Origin: Acridotheres tristis | Taxonomy: Eukaryota; Chordata; Aves; Passeriformes; Sturnidae | Length of the DNA: 64,000 nt | NCBI GenBank assembly: GCA_037013685.1 | Contig: CM072891.1 | Location: 18,824,501-18,888,500, forward strand | Direction of reading: 5' to 3' | Shown: positions 36,801-51,800 of the stretch, in pieces | How the letters are laid out: each line of letters starts with the position of its first letter | How positions within the stretch are numbered: the first letter of the stretch is position 1 | Translations under genes and position numbers: made by a program | Notes under the pieces: model-generated | Told to the model about the DNA's origin: nothing | What the model saw: the letters and a program-made list of their open reading frames with translations, nothing else | The model's database searches: none

Positions 36801-39800
36801 CTGGTGAAGGAGAAGATGGTTCGGGTGTGATGGTCATGTTTACTTGTCCTGTTATATAAAGATAAAACAGGTTAAATTTGTGAATAAAAGCATGTTAAAA
36901 TATCCCAGATAAGGCAAATCTCATTGGATTGGATTCCAAGAATTGTGCTAATTACTGAGGTATTCCTGAAAGTATTTAATGTTACATATTTCAGTGGTTG
37001 AATTCACATCAAAAGACTTAATTACAAAGAAATCAATACATCTCATTATTATAATGAACACTAGTAAGTTTTTCCTATCTTTGTTATGACTTTTATGGCT
37101 AAGGGCACCTCAGTTTTCAGGGATGGTGGAACACGGTTTTGTATGTCACGGAGATCACTAGCTGAGATCTTGGTTAGACAAGATAGAATTTTGTAGTAAG
37201 AATTTTGTTCTTAAGGTGTTTTTTTTTTTACATCTGCATGAAAATCCAAACTGTCCAGCTACAGTCTATCCAAAACATTATTTAATAAGATATATTTTCA
37301 TGGAAATAAGCCATATGGTAATAAACCTCAAATCATTATTTTTTTATCTCTAAAAAGACATTTTTTGATTCCAGTAGCTAAATCTGCTCTTCTGCTACAT
37401 ATTCCCTTTTTCTCTGTGTCTCTTGAGACTCACAGCTCTGCTGGGCCTGTGTCTCACACAGATTAGAACACCAATACTTTCTTTTACAAGTAATGGGTTT
37501 ATTTTGAAAGGAAGTTGTGTTTAGATGAACACTCATTTTTGGAGAGATATTAGAAAAATATCTTCTGTGAGTCTGTACAAATGTTGTAGTATGGTTTTCA
37601 AGTTACTGTGGAGAAAGAAATGCTGCTTACCACATGGCATGCACCTTTCCTCTTCATGGTCAAAGTATTCATCATGAGAGCAGTTGTAACAGCCTGAAGA
37701 AAGGGGAAGAGAAGTTTGTTTTATATTTCTCCGAGAAAGGTATTTAATTTACACTATTTATAATTGAATATATTTCTGTTAATAAAAAATAGTATCAATT
37801 GCACCATCATCTATTCAGGTAAGTATTTCCAATGTTACCCTCAGAAGAAGGTTTTGTCTATGTAGGAATTTGTTTGGTTTCTCCATTTATATCCATTTGT
37901 TTAATAAAAATATTAATTGATCTCTTCACATATTTTCTTTCCTAAGTACAGTGCATTCTTTTGATTTGGTGCAAGTCAGAATTTCTCTTCCAGGCAGACT
38001 GAGCTTGATATAAAACTAAATACAGTACATCTACTGAGTTGATTATGTATTTAAAACACTACTAGTAAGGGAAAAATAAAATAACATCAATTAGATTACC
38101 ATTATTTAACTGTGATATGACTGATTAAAAAAAAAAAAAAACCAACAAAAACCAGCACTGAAAACAATGATGTTACTGTTTCCTGGTTTACTGTAGTAGA
38201 GGTTATTACCTTCAATATTGACATATTTGTAGTTTTGATTTGGACAGTTACAAGGCCTGTAGTGCCAGTCACATTTGTCATCATTGTAGCCATGGGAAAA
38301 AGCATCATCCACTCCTGTTCTTTTATGAGAATTGTAATACTCACAATAGACAGCTAAAAAAAGGACAAGCAATAGAGAAGTCAGATTTTTTTTTTTTCAA
38401 ATTAACAGCATGATATTTCCACAGTACTAGAAGGACGACAAAATTAATTAACAGTTGGAATAAAAAAAACCTTCACTGAAGTGACTAGTTTCTGATGTAA
38501 ATATGTATTTTAACTTGTGGAAGTCAGTTTCCTTTTTGGAAGTACAGTATGCAGGCATTTCCACAAATTTCCTATACATATATTGAAATATGGAAAGAAA
38601 ACCCTCAAAGATAACAACTCTAACATTGATTTACAGCATGTTCATCCTCTTTTTTTCCTCTATAGTGCTGTTTTGGAACACCTTGATGTCATTTTCCTGT
38701 TTTACAGTGTTCCAGCCAACACAGCTGTCTTCATTCCCTAGACATCCACACAGAAGGTGATTTCATCAGAGCTCAAATGAAACATTTTTTTTTACAATTT
38801 CATACTTTCTCTGCTGGCAAACTCACAGTGCACAATACAGTGATAGCAGAATAAAAAATCTGCTTTCTGTGATCACATTATTTTCTCTCTCATTACTCCA
38901 CAGTAAAAAGAGTTAAAACATTTTGGTTAATTTAGCAGAAAAGTACAGATTTCAAAACCCAGCTGGCTGAGGTAAACTCCTTGCCAACAGAGAAAATGCA
39001 AACTTTGAGGTGATTATTAATAAGTTTCCCATGTTGCCAAATGAATATACTGACAATACAAATCTCTTAAACGTGTTTTAGGAGAGCTTAAGGAAACTCA
39101 CGACAGAACTCAGGGGTCCTCCAGTCAATGCAGATGCCTTTTTCCAGGCAGGCCATGGCATAGACTGCGATGGAGTCACACATGCACTGACAGTCCCCTC
39201 CAATGTCACAGCCACAGGAGTCCCGCACACAGGCCTCATAGTAGGACATCCGATTCACCTGCATGGCAAAAGGAAGGCATTCATTTCCCAAAATTATTTA
39301 GTGCTATTCTATTCTGTGTATACACATAGTCACTACAGCATTATCCACAATTCTCACTGCTTTTCACCACCTGAAAATGCACTGATCAATAGCAAAGGCG
39401 TCACCAACTGACTGACTAATTCCTGCTTCTTAAGTCTTCTTTCTTTTTCCACTCTCGTAGTTTTAACTAATCAGTTAATACCATACTTAGTACTAGTGTT
39501 CACAAAAGGGCTGATGAAGTACAGATAAAAAAGAAAATTAACATAACTGTGAGCCATAAAATTTTTAACACGTATTTTATTGAAACGTTTTGCCAAACAG
39601 AAAATCACCTGTTGGAGCATGAGCATTTGAAAGAATACAGATTATACAGATTATAAATTTAAAAAAATGAGCAAATAAATTCTTACCTTATTGTGACAGG
39701 CAGAAAAAACTTGGCTGTTGATGATGGAACATGTCTTTTCTGCCCATGCTTTACGATAAGGGTTCTTGCTACAAGGGTCCACTACAAAGTACACATCCCC

Positions 39801-42800
39801 ACAGAGAGGATTCTCTTTCCAAGAGTTGACAAATTCCAGCTCATTTGATGCCACATACTTGCTTCGAGTTTCAAAGTCATCCTTCATGTTCCCATTATAG
39901 TTCCCACATAAACCACAGATGGTTTCCTAGATTCAATGAAAGCACCAATATCAGTCAGCAAGTTACAATTCTCACCTTCCCTTTTGATTACTGACAGTTT
40001 CCTGTGCTTTAGGACTGAATGTCATTTGCAATTTCTCATAACATACTTGTGCATGGGTTTCTCTTCTAAACTCTAATTGTCATCATTTAGAGATCAAATT
40101 CAAACGTGCAGTAGCATAAATTACAAACAATTAACTCAAAAATTTCCTGAATGCAATACAGAAATCCCTTAAAAGTTAGTCTTTTGTGAAGATCTCTGCT
40201 GTTTTGGAGATAATGATAAAAATGAATTGCTAGTAGCATTTCTGGAAAACCTTTGCCATCACAGAGATTCAAGGAAACCATGATGAAATGTGCAGTTCAA
40301 TCTGAATGGAGGAACACTTTAAGGAAATCATTCTGCAATACCTGTGTTTCTCTGGAGATCTTGATGAAGAAGTTCATGTGCTTATTCCAAATAAGGGTCA
40401 TGTTGTATTTTCCTGGGATAATGATATCAAACATCAGGTGAAGGGCGTTCTTTATCACTTTGTACTGTACACCAGAATTTTCCCCAGAAATAGCAAAGGT
40501 TTCATCTCTCAGTATGATTGTCAGATTCTGGAAGAAAATGTATCTGGAAGTTACAACTTATCAAGTTTCAGTACTTTCCACGCTGAAGTTCAGATGCTGT
40601 GATGCTCCAGCAGGAAAACAGTATTGTTTGATTGAGCAATTCACTGCGGAGTAAATTTCAACATTTCCTGGCTTCTATGGAGCAAAGATTCTTGGAGAAT
40701 GAAACACAATATGAGAATTAAAAAACCCAATCAATTATGGCATTTCCTACTAACACCAAGGCTCTAGGTTGAGCACATAATTTCTCTTACAAGACTTTTC
40801 TCTTCGAAAAATGAAGAAAACCTGGTCTTAAAATCTGTTCAGCTAGATAATGGCAGAAAGAAGAGCTTACCCCAAGGTAAATGCTGATGGATCTGGAGCA
40901 TGTAACTCCTGATTTCCCACAGATGACATTCTCAGTAACAATTTTGAAAGAGGAAACGGGTCTGTTAACACTGCAACCATCCTAAAAAAAAAAACAAAAC
41001 CAAAACAAATCACAAGAAGCACAAAAGCTCAATAGATCGTGCCTGAAGTCTTCCAACTTAAAACATAAAAGTATAAGAAAATACAAGATGCTTAAAATGT
41101 TATGAGCAATTCTGTTTTGGGAGGTGATGACTCCTGCTTTGCTGGTCAAACTGAAAGACATATTTGTCTGGTACAGAATACAGTGACTATTTAAACATAT
41201 TATTAAAAAATCTAAAATTTGTTATAATTGCAAGAAAACGATGTTTTTATAGAAGTAAAAGGTATTGAAATAAACATAATATATAGACACTCAGTAAGTC
41301 ATTATGAAGATTCAAAGTGCTGTATTGTTTATTGATGCTTCTTAGTGTATTTTTATTAGTCTTTTAAATCTAGCTATTTCTTGATGCTGAGATGCTGCTG
41401 AAATAAGCAGGAGGAAGCAGGTTACCGTGGCTAATATGTATTCACAGTTGCCATCAAACACAAAACGCTGTCCATCAAAGGTGGTGATGTGGCCTTCTCC
41501 ATACAGGTTACAGGTGGAGGAACACCTTGTTTTCTGAACACATTTCCATTTGCCTTTTGTGCAAGTGCTGGGAGTGAGAAGAGAAACTCATATACACAGA
41601 TTTCAAACATCCACTTTTATTGATAACATGTTCAATTAATTGACTTATGTACACTGAGACCAAGTTGGAGTTAATATGAGAACCATCATTAAAATTTATG
41701 GACTGCCTAGAAAATGAATTCATAATGAAGAAGAAACCTTAAATAATTTTTGTGCTTTTACATGAAAGAAATAGTATATAAAACAAATTTATTTTTACTC
41801 TTAATCAGATCAGAAGTCACTGCTCTGTGTAGTTTGGGGAGTGTTGTTTTTTTTTAATAATAGATTAGTAACTGGGAATAAAGGGAATTAAGTACTTTAA
41901 GGATGCAGCTAAAGAGATGGGAATCTTTTTGGGGGTTACTGCTTTTATCTACAGAAAAGATTTTGCCCTCATCTTTATTTAAGTAGAATTGTTAATAATA
42001 CTTGACTTTATATCATTTACAGTCACAGGCCCTACTGAATGCCTTTATTCCTGAACATACATAAGGCAGAAATTATCCCTGAAGCTGGTACAATAACTCT
42101 TATCCACACATACAGTATCCAATGTTAAGCTTCTCTGTTAATCCCTGTACTCCATCATGGTATTTCTTCCTTACAGCTGTTGCCATTTCCTACTCTCCTG
42201 TCAGTTAAACACTTATTTTTATGTGGCTGAACACTTCAGTGAAACAGAGGATGTGCAATGAAAAACCCTGTGTTCTTACCAGATCTCACATTCAGTCTGG
42301 ATTTGTTCACCTCTTCCATAAGCAAGGCCACCATATTCACATGGACACTCCTCAGCTGGCACACATTTGCCATCGAGATTTTCATAGAGGCCATCAGCAC
42401 AGACACAGCCTGATTCACATTTCGTGGGTATCTGGGAAACAAAAATTAAAAATGTGAGATGCATTTTATCCTGGATGTGAATGGTGCCAGGAATGAACCT
42501 GTGCTAAATTCTGTTTGGGTTTGATTTTAGTTTTGTGATGTTCCTTGCATTAACATGCTGTCAGCTGAACTAGTTTCACTGAAGCTGTAACACATACTTG
42601 TGGTCTGAGATACTAAACATACCTGAAGTCTCTGAAAAATTTACGTTCCATCACTACCAGTCTTTCAGAAACAGTACAACAGAATATTCTTCATATCAAG
42701 GAAGCTTATTACAATTCTTCCAATTAGTCTGTTTCTTTAATACCAGAAAACCCTACCAGGACAACCCAGATCTTCACCTAGCCCAGGCCTCCTGCATTCT

Positions 42801-45800
42801 GTGATCAACAGCAGCAGAGAGTTGAGAAAAAATAGAACAGGAAACATAAACCCCATATTTCCATTGACATGGAGTCACAGCTTATGGAGTACCTGAGCAA
42901 GAGATTATAGTCCTGTAGTTAAGAATCCTTAATGTATTTTTATTCTAATAGAATTTAATTCATTAATTCATGCGATTAATTTCTTTAATCACTTCTTAAA
43001 TATACATACAATTTTTGTGTCCACAGCCTGGTATTTATCTGCATCATGTCAGATGAAAAGAATTCCTTCAAATTTCACTAGAAGCAATGTAGTCCAGTTC
43101 TAAGTAACAATTCAAACATTCTACCTCTCTCAAAAGGATAAATATCCCAGAGCTGTAAAACTCACACATTCAATTCCAGTAGCCAGCATCTGACAGGTAG
43201 GGGCACATGCAGCTCCATACTTATTTTCTAAATTGTCAGAACATGATACATATCTTTTAGGAGCTTTGCAGTTTTCTAGGAAAAAGGAAGAAAAATGAAC
43301 ATTGAGGAGAAATTAACATAAAAGAGAACAGCAAAGTAGTAATTTTACAACATAAAGGACAAAACATGTTTCTAAGTAAACAATATCAGACTCATACCTG
43401 CAGGATTTTGAGGCTTGCCTGTGCAACTTAGCCTCCCATTAACACAGTAGCTAGGGAGAAAAAGAAAAATCAATGAAAATATCTTCTAAGAAAGACATTT
43501 TGATTTTTTGCAAAACTGTTTTATTAAAAATGTTTCACTTATGTTACCACCTCCTTCTCATCCTTTGAAGTGGAATATGAGTCAGCTTGTCTCTTCATTT
43601 TTTGTGTTATACAGTAACATCAGTTTGGAAAGTGAATAGTAGCCTATTATCACTATTATCACTAGTAGGCAGTTGTCACTATGAGGATGGCCTATCAAGT
43701 CATTCCAGTAGTTTGTATATAGCTAAGTGCTGTTGACAAAATCTTCTAGTAGGAATAATCAGATCACAGCTATTATTTTCTGTTTTTCTCTGTAAAATTT
43801 CCAAGTTGAAGGTAAGTCAAATCCTTTCTGTTCAGCATTGTAGTTTAGAAAAGGGCAAAAAAGAGGTCTTGAAAAATAAATTTATGCTATTAAAAATAAG
43901 AGACACTGTTTTTGGGCTGGAATGGAGTTAATGTTTTTTTGTAGCAGCTCAGTAGTGCTATGTTTTGGATTTGTGACCAAAACATTGTTGATAACACAAT
44001 GCTGTTTCAGCTGGTGCTGAGCAGTGTCCCAGCATTCTTGCTCCTCAGGTTGCCCTGCCAGGGAGGAGGCTGAGAAGCAAAACATTTCCATTCTAAGTAA
44101 AAGCTGGGAGGGGACACAGCCAGGACAGCTGACCCCACTGACCACAAAAAAGACTCCATATTATACCACATGAAGCTCAGCAATAAAAGCTCAGGTAAAG
44201 AAGGAAGAAGGAGATATGTTCAGAGTTACAGCATTCACCTTCCCAACAAACCACTATGCATGGAACATTCATGCTTTCCTGGAAATGTCTGATGGGAAGT
44301 TCTGAATCAATTCCTTACTTAGCTTTGATTGTTCATGCTGCTTTGCTTATTAAATAGGCTTTTTGCTTATTATTAATAAAGCAATTTAGTAAACTGTCTA
44401 TATCCCTACCCATAAGGTTTCTTGCTGTAGTTCTGATTCTCTTCCACATCCTGCTGCAGTAAGTGGCTATGTGGTGCTCATCTGCTTACTGCAGTTGACC
44501 CTTGACAGAGACATGAAGATCCCCCACCTCCATTTTCAGTTTGTTCACCTTTATACTTGACCCACTTACCAGGTGATCCCACCAGTCATTGTTGACTGGT
44601 CAGGCAGGATGTACTTTCTGTCCTCTAAGTAGCAGGGACAATGAGATTTACGAACACACTCATTCTTGTGGTTCAGGTACAATCCTTTAGGACATTGGCA
44701 GCCTTCAACAGGAATATCAGTTGGATGGCATTCCAGGGCTCGGTTAGAGAGTGACAAGCAGGTCCTGTCACATGCCTGAGTGTTGTAGCTGAATGTTTGA
44801 TTGCCAGTGCAAGTAATGGCTATAAAACAAGACAAAAGTGTATGTTAACCTTCATTTACTGATCACCTTCCTTGTGAAAGATTATGTCCTTTTATGCTTA
44901 TGTGCTGCTTATTTTGTGTCAACAGCTTCAATGCTTAATGCTTCCTGCTGCTTCTCTTCCTGTGGATGTGGAGCTCTAGCAGAACATGTTGCAGACCAAG
45001 ACTTAACTTAACTATGCAGCTGTTCAGAAGTTTCATGCAGGTAAAATACCTTTCAGCTTTTTTGTGAGCTTGGAATTTAATAACTCAAATTGAAGCTTAG
45101 CAGAAATATCAATGTATTTTGAGTAACAGTGAAACCTGTGCCTATGTCTGAGTCGCAAAATAATAAAATAAAATCAAATCTGTAGTCGGTTTTCCCTGGT
45201 TCTTTTGCATTTTACAGGATGGCTTTATTTTTCTGTCTATTCTGTACCTTAATTATCAAGTCCTGGAAGCATCCATATGCTCACCTTAAAGCATATGAAT
45301 AATCTTTTTCATATAGTCTTGAAATAACAATCCTGTTCAAACAGACACTAAAAGGGTATCCAACAGTTGGATGTTTGTCATCCAATTTCAGCTCTTCTTT
45401 ATCATCACTATTTCCTCATTATTTATCTGATGGCAGACCACTAAGAGTTGGTTCAGGTACTTACTGCAATTGTCCATACTGCTCCTCCAGTTCTCAAGGA
45501 TTAAACCCATGGAACTGCATGCTCGTGCATATGATCCCAGAGAAGAACATATATAAGGAAAGGTCTCTTCATAATTACAGGCTTGGTAGACACATCTCTG
45601 AAACCCAACACATGGAGAATACTTTGTTACTGGGGACCAGATATTTGGAAGTGCTAAACCCTGGAGGTATTTGAAAGATGTGTGGACATGACATTAAGGG
45701 ACGTGGTGTAGTGGTGGACTTGGCATTGTTGTACTTATGGTTGGACTCAATCTAAAAAAACTTTCCCAACCAATATGATTCTATGCTGAATTACAGAACT

Positions 45801-48800
45801 AAGTCACACACTAAGATACTTATTATTGCATAACTAAAACTCATGGAAAATATCTGAGTAACTGCATTGCTGATGTAAATTAAATATACTTAGTACCCTA
45901 AAAAATGCCTTTGTTTATCTGCTGCTTCTCATTTTTAATATTCAAAATGTTTTGTGTAGATTGGCAAATATATTGAGCTCAATTATGCACATGGTAAAAT
46001 CAATACTTTGCACAGTTAAAGTTGTTGTCATGGACAACTGCAGCATGAGCAAAAATATTTTCTGATTCACATGGATAGGTGCCTGTGACCAAACAGATTT
46101 TCAGTGTGGTAGAGACATAATTTTCAAAACCACACCTGTTCCTAAGCTTCTCTGCATTGCTGATTCAATGCGTGGGATGCCATATATGAGTCCAAACTTG
46201 TTTATATTTGGACTCCCTCTGTACAACACCCATCGTAACTTCCTACCTTGTAGAAAGGAATAGGGTTCACCACAGCATGGCATTTCTCAAACACTGTACC
46301 CTTCTTGGTCAGAATGGAGCAATGAGTCTCAGCAGATATTTCTAATGAAAGCAAACAATAAACATTAAAAAGGGAAAGTTAGGGGGAAAAAAACCAAAAA
46401 GGAGATTTTTAAAAAAACTTAGGTATTTTAGGTGAACTTTTGGCAATGATGCACTGAACAATAGGACAACTTCTTAGCTTGTTAGCTTTCAGACTCTATT
46501 CTTGTACAAGCAGCTCAGTAGAGTTTTTTATTTTCACCATTTATTTTCTAAGGCCAATAGCAACAGAGACTTGGGAAGACAAAACCTGGGTTTCAGTCTC
46601 AGTATTGTTAAGCAAGCCTAAGACAACTGTGGACATTGCAGTTTTACTAGACAGATCAAATCCCTCTCATTTATCATCCGAATCCCAGATCTCTAGAATG
46701 GGATCTGATGAGCTTTCACTTGATATGTACTCTAGAAAGGAGAAATGGCTTGTTGGTGACAGAATTTGTGATGTTAACCCTCTCAGTCTGTTTCTGTCCA
46801 GCTCTCTCATTTTCCTGGTATGGGCTTATGGAATGTCAGACAAAGCCAGCTGGAGAGATCAGTTACCACAGCATCATCTACTTACTGTTCAGTTGGCTCA
46901 AAGAGCAAGGGTCAGTCTCTCTCTCTAAGGCAGGATGGCAATTTCCTGCCCTCCAGGAATCTACAAACAGGGAGGCTGTCCCTTCAGTGATATCCATGCT
47001 AGTCATGAAGTCATCTGTAGTGTCTCCATTGTAATTGCCACACAAACCTGACAACATCAGAAATGCAAGGGACGGCGGAAATTAAAGAATGTGTGCACAA
47101 TGGCCTATGTTTCATTCTGTAACAGTGAGAAAATGGATTCAAAAGCTCCACATAGAGTGTCAATGAATACTTGGGTCAAGTAGCCAGAGAATCTTGATTA
47201 TGTACAAATTCAGTCACTCTGCCTCCTCAAGTTAAGAGTGTCAGCTTCTAATCAATGACAAAATCATACAGAAGCTTTTGTCGGTTTTTTTTAGAAGAAA
47301 AGTAGTTTTAAATAATGCGAAAGAGAAAGGCCAGGAAACACTTTTGAAGTTGTTTGTTTTCTTATGTATACTAAACGCCTAAGGACAAAGAATATGTGTT
47401 TAGGCTTTTGCAAAAGCCAAAGTCTCTCTGTAATTCTCCATCATCAGAATGCAAAATATGCTCGTCTGGCTAATGTTGCTGTGCAATAAACATCTCTAAT
47501 GACTACCAGCTGAGAAGCTTTCAGATTCTTAGTCTCATTGTGTTTACAGTGGTCATGCAGACACCACACAGACATTTGTTGCTGCTTCATTGTGTAGTAA
47601 AGCACATATTGAAAAAGGCACACATAAAATACAGAACAGCATTATATTATGAATGAAAAATGTGACACCTCTAGTTTCTTGGATTAATTTTAAAGTTACA
47701 AGTGAAAAAATCAATTTAGTTTTCCAATGCATGTTTTTTTTTTCTTTGAATCGGGAGAAGAAAATTGATTTCCTAAAAGATGAATACTAAGTTTTCAAAA
47801 TTATACTCTCCACATTTCTTGTTTACTTACCCAGCGTTCTGCCTTTGAATTGTGATCCAACTTTCACGTAGGCCTGGAACACAGGTGTTGTTTGAACTGC
47901 AAGTTCCAGCCCAAAGTTTGTATGCATCTGAACGTACATGGAGGACTGTCTGAAAACAGTGATATCTCCTGAAGGAACAAGCACATTTAAAAATAGAGAT
48001 GTTGGTGCAAGGTAACGATTTTAACACATATATAAATGTTCTAGCACTCTGTCTACAACTCTTCTCCCACACACAACCTCCACAGAGGAACAGATGCAGC
48101 AAGAAAGACTTTAACCTTCCTCTAAAGCCCCTGGTATTAGCAATTTAAAGATTGTGAAGGATGCTGGGTTGTGCAAAAACAGACATTTAATTTAATTTGG
48201 ATATAGTTTATATTTCCCTTTTTTATACCTGATCTGTAAGGCAGCCGCTTAAGTTCAGCATCATCAGTAAGGAGGTCATTTTGAGAAATCACAATTTTGT
48301 CCTGTAAGAAGAGGACATGGAACCAGAAGTAACTATCTTTACAGGTGGTATTTATATGGTAAGTTAAGCAACTATACTGTCAATGATCTATGTAAAAGAA
48401 AAAAAGTAATTCAAGCATTTTCTCACGGTACAACATGCTGCTTTTAGTTTTCACTTTGAAAATACCTTCCTGAGTTGATGCAGCAACTGAGATCTTTACA
48501 GTGTATACATGAGCAGAAACATACCTTCAGTATTTATCCTCCATAATTTTTAAGTTCAAGCTACTAGCAATGACTTTGAGCGCTTATTTTGCTAATCTAG
48601 TGATGAAAGGTTGGATGGAGCATGTGGGGGGAATACCTACCTTTGTAGATTGGTAAATTATAGCACTAAGTGATGTCTCAGAATGAGAATAACCAGTCTT
48701 TTCATAAACAGCCATTAGGGTTCCATTGTGTGGCAGGCTGGAACTCTGGAGGGAAACAGAAAAGCGAAGTTAAAAGAGAAGCCATTGTCAGTATAGATGT

Positions 48801-51800
48801 GTAGAATAAATGTGTATCTTATGAAGTCCTCAGTTTGTGTTCCAATAGGAAACCAAAGACAGACAAAAATATATCCATTTTATATTCTGTGTTTCTAGAC
48901 TGCAGGAAATTACCTTCATAAGAACATAAGTGCAAACCCCATGGAATCGATATGGCCTCGAATCAAACGTGGTAACAAAGGAGCCTCCTTCCAGTGAACA
49001 CCTTCCAGGGCAGGGCAAGTCTTTGCAGTTCCACTGACCCATCACACACTTACTGCGGAAAACAAGAAATTTTCTCCAAGGTTATTCTTTTCTTCATGCT
49101 CTAAAACGTCAGCTACTTCCTAGTAATGAAACATGTTGTTTTTATCACTTTCTCCTTATGATTTCTGTGCTTTGATTTTCGTTGTCTACAAACTACAGTT
49201 GAAGTTGCTCATCTTAATTCAAAGCTGCTGAACTCTTGTATGGATTGTCAGCAAACTTTCCCAAATCGGGAAAGGTACTGTCCTTTAAAAGGTCAGGCAA
49301 AATTTTCCAATTGTCTGGTGAAGGTACTTTCCATTCTCTCCTGGAAGTACCTGCTGCTACTCACCAGGTCCTACAAGCTGCTTTCATTGTCTCACCAGGA
49401 GCATATGTTTTCCCATTCAGTGTACATGGACACTGGCTAATGTGAACACATGTCCGATTCTTCGAGATATCATCAAGAACAGTTCCTGCCAAAGAAGAGA
49501 AACAAAATCATTTTCCCCCATCCTCACTTAGCACTACAGTTATTATGGCTTGAATGCTTTCTGAAATTAGCCTGAGAATGCTGTTCTTGCACAGCCAGTG
49601 CCCATACTCAGAGGTGTAACACACAGGAGATTTTCTCCTAATAAAAATGAAACTGAATATTCACAAGTGACAACAGCTTTTGACTACTATGTCATATGAA
49701 AGCGCAGTCAATTGTCCTATTTTGAAATGCAAATGATAGTAACAATCACAATTTCTGCAACGAGTTCATCTTGAATTATTTTAAAGGGAATTTACAAAAT
49801 TCCCATAATATTGCAGAAATCCCATGAGGTATGCTACCTCTTCTGGTGCTTGATCAATGCAATATTTAAGTAAAGAAATTTAAGCAGACGGAATATCATT
49901 ATCCCATCACAAACCATGGTCTTGTGAGGAAAATGTGTCCATACCTCTGTTCTTGCAAAGAGTTACCAACCATCTTTAGGAACCACAATTACTCAAGAGT
50001 TCAGTTACATTATGTTATCTGAGAAAGAGCAGTTCTAGCAACACAATGCCCTGAAATGCACAGCTAGTTCATTATTAAGCAGTCCATTCCACTTGACTGG
50101 ATATGTGCAAAAAATATTTGTGTGATCCGTTAAGAATGTGATGAAACGATACCTTCTGGACAAAAGCAGCCATAGGTACAGTGACTGGAACAGCTGTACT
50201 CTGGGTTGGAACAGGTTTTAATACATGGAGAACCACATTCCTCATAGATTTGGTTCGCTGAACATTTTCCCACAGCTGCAACAAACAGTGGGAGTGTTAA
50301 GATTTTTGAAGTGTAAACATAGCAGAATACTTCATCTACCACCTAGCAAGGAAAAGAATTTCTGATTTCTGACACTAACATTCTTTTTTCCTGCCTCAGT
50401 ACTCACTTCATCATCTGAGTATTCTTTGTTACCATCATATATATTCATATATAGATATATGTTCATATATATAGATATATTCATATATATTCATATATAC
50501 TCTGTCTTTTTCTTATTTTTCTTGCCCAAAAATTGGAAACATTTTTTTCAGAAGCTTGGAAAATGGCAAACAGGTCATACTGCAGCCTAATGAAGTACCA
50601 CAAATCAGATTTTCCATCTTATTTCAAGGTTTTATTTCCAATCAGTCATTGTAAATAAGAAAGTTAAGCATTTGAAAAAGGACAACTGAAAATCATCTTT
50701 GAATAAAAGGAGCTGTGTCAATTATTAGCAAAAAGGTTCAAAGACTTCAGGGGCTATTTAAAAGTGCTGTCTCTTCACTGGCTAATTTCCCAAGTACAGT
50801 AATAAGAAAACTGTGCTTAGAGCAAGCAGCCTCCTGTAGGAAGTTTGAGAAGTTAAACAGCTTTCACTTGGTGGATGTTCATCTGTTTTATTGTCACTGA
50901 TCTAGACATTAGAGCTATGTTTGGAGCTTCCTTCTTCTTTGAGGTTTCCCTGCTCTCCTTCTTACAGCTTTATCAAAGACCACTGTTCTCTGTACAAAAT
51001 AATTTGGTTGATTAAAGACAGTAGAGACTTTTAAATAATATTCCAGTCATTTATCATAACCCCTCTATTTCAGACCCAGGAAACTTAAGCAGTCTCTCAT
51101 GAATAAACCATTTGAACTCACAGCAGAAGTTTTCAGTTCTCCAGTTGAACACCATTTGGTGTGACATAGCACATTGCCTGGAATACTCTGACAGTGTAGA
51201 ACAAGTGCAATTGTTTTGTCCTGGCTCACTGCAGTCCTGCATATCGAGCTGACAACGAATGACAAACCTATCTTTGGGCACACTGCAGGTTGGGGACACC
51301 AAATTAAGGAGCTGAGAGCAGATCATGGCCTAAATAAAAAGAAAAAGAAAATTGTTCCTGGTGGTGTTTCCTTCATATGAAAACCAAAATGGAATAACAC
51401 TGTTCCTTATGATTTTCTTGTTGGTTTCTTTGCTTTTCCCCCTGGAGCTTAATAATGTGTGTTTGACTTAAAATGCGTGAGAAATTTATAGACAGAAGGG
51501 AATATAAATCCATTGTACAATAGAAAGAACTTGACATATTGAAATAATTCTGCTTCTCATTATGTTGAAAATTAAGTCACTTTTTCTTCCATCAACCCCC
51601 CTAAAAATGGCTGAGAACATTACATACAGGAAATGTGTTTTCTCATGGCAATTCACTTCCATGAAAAACATCCCAGATGTGAAGATCAAAAAATTCTTTC
51701 CTCTTTGAGCACTTGATGCACTTCTGTTGCCTGCATGTTTGTGGTGCCTATCACACTGCTTGTTGCAGTGTAAGGTCTCAAAGGTTCTCAGGCACACTGA

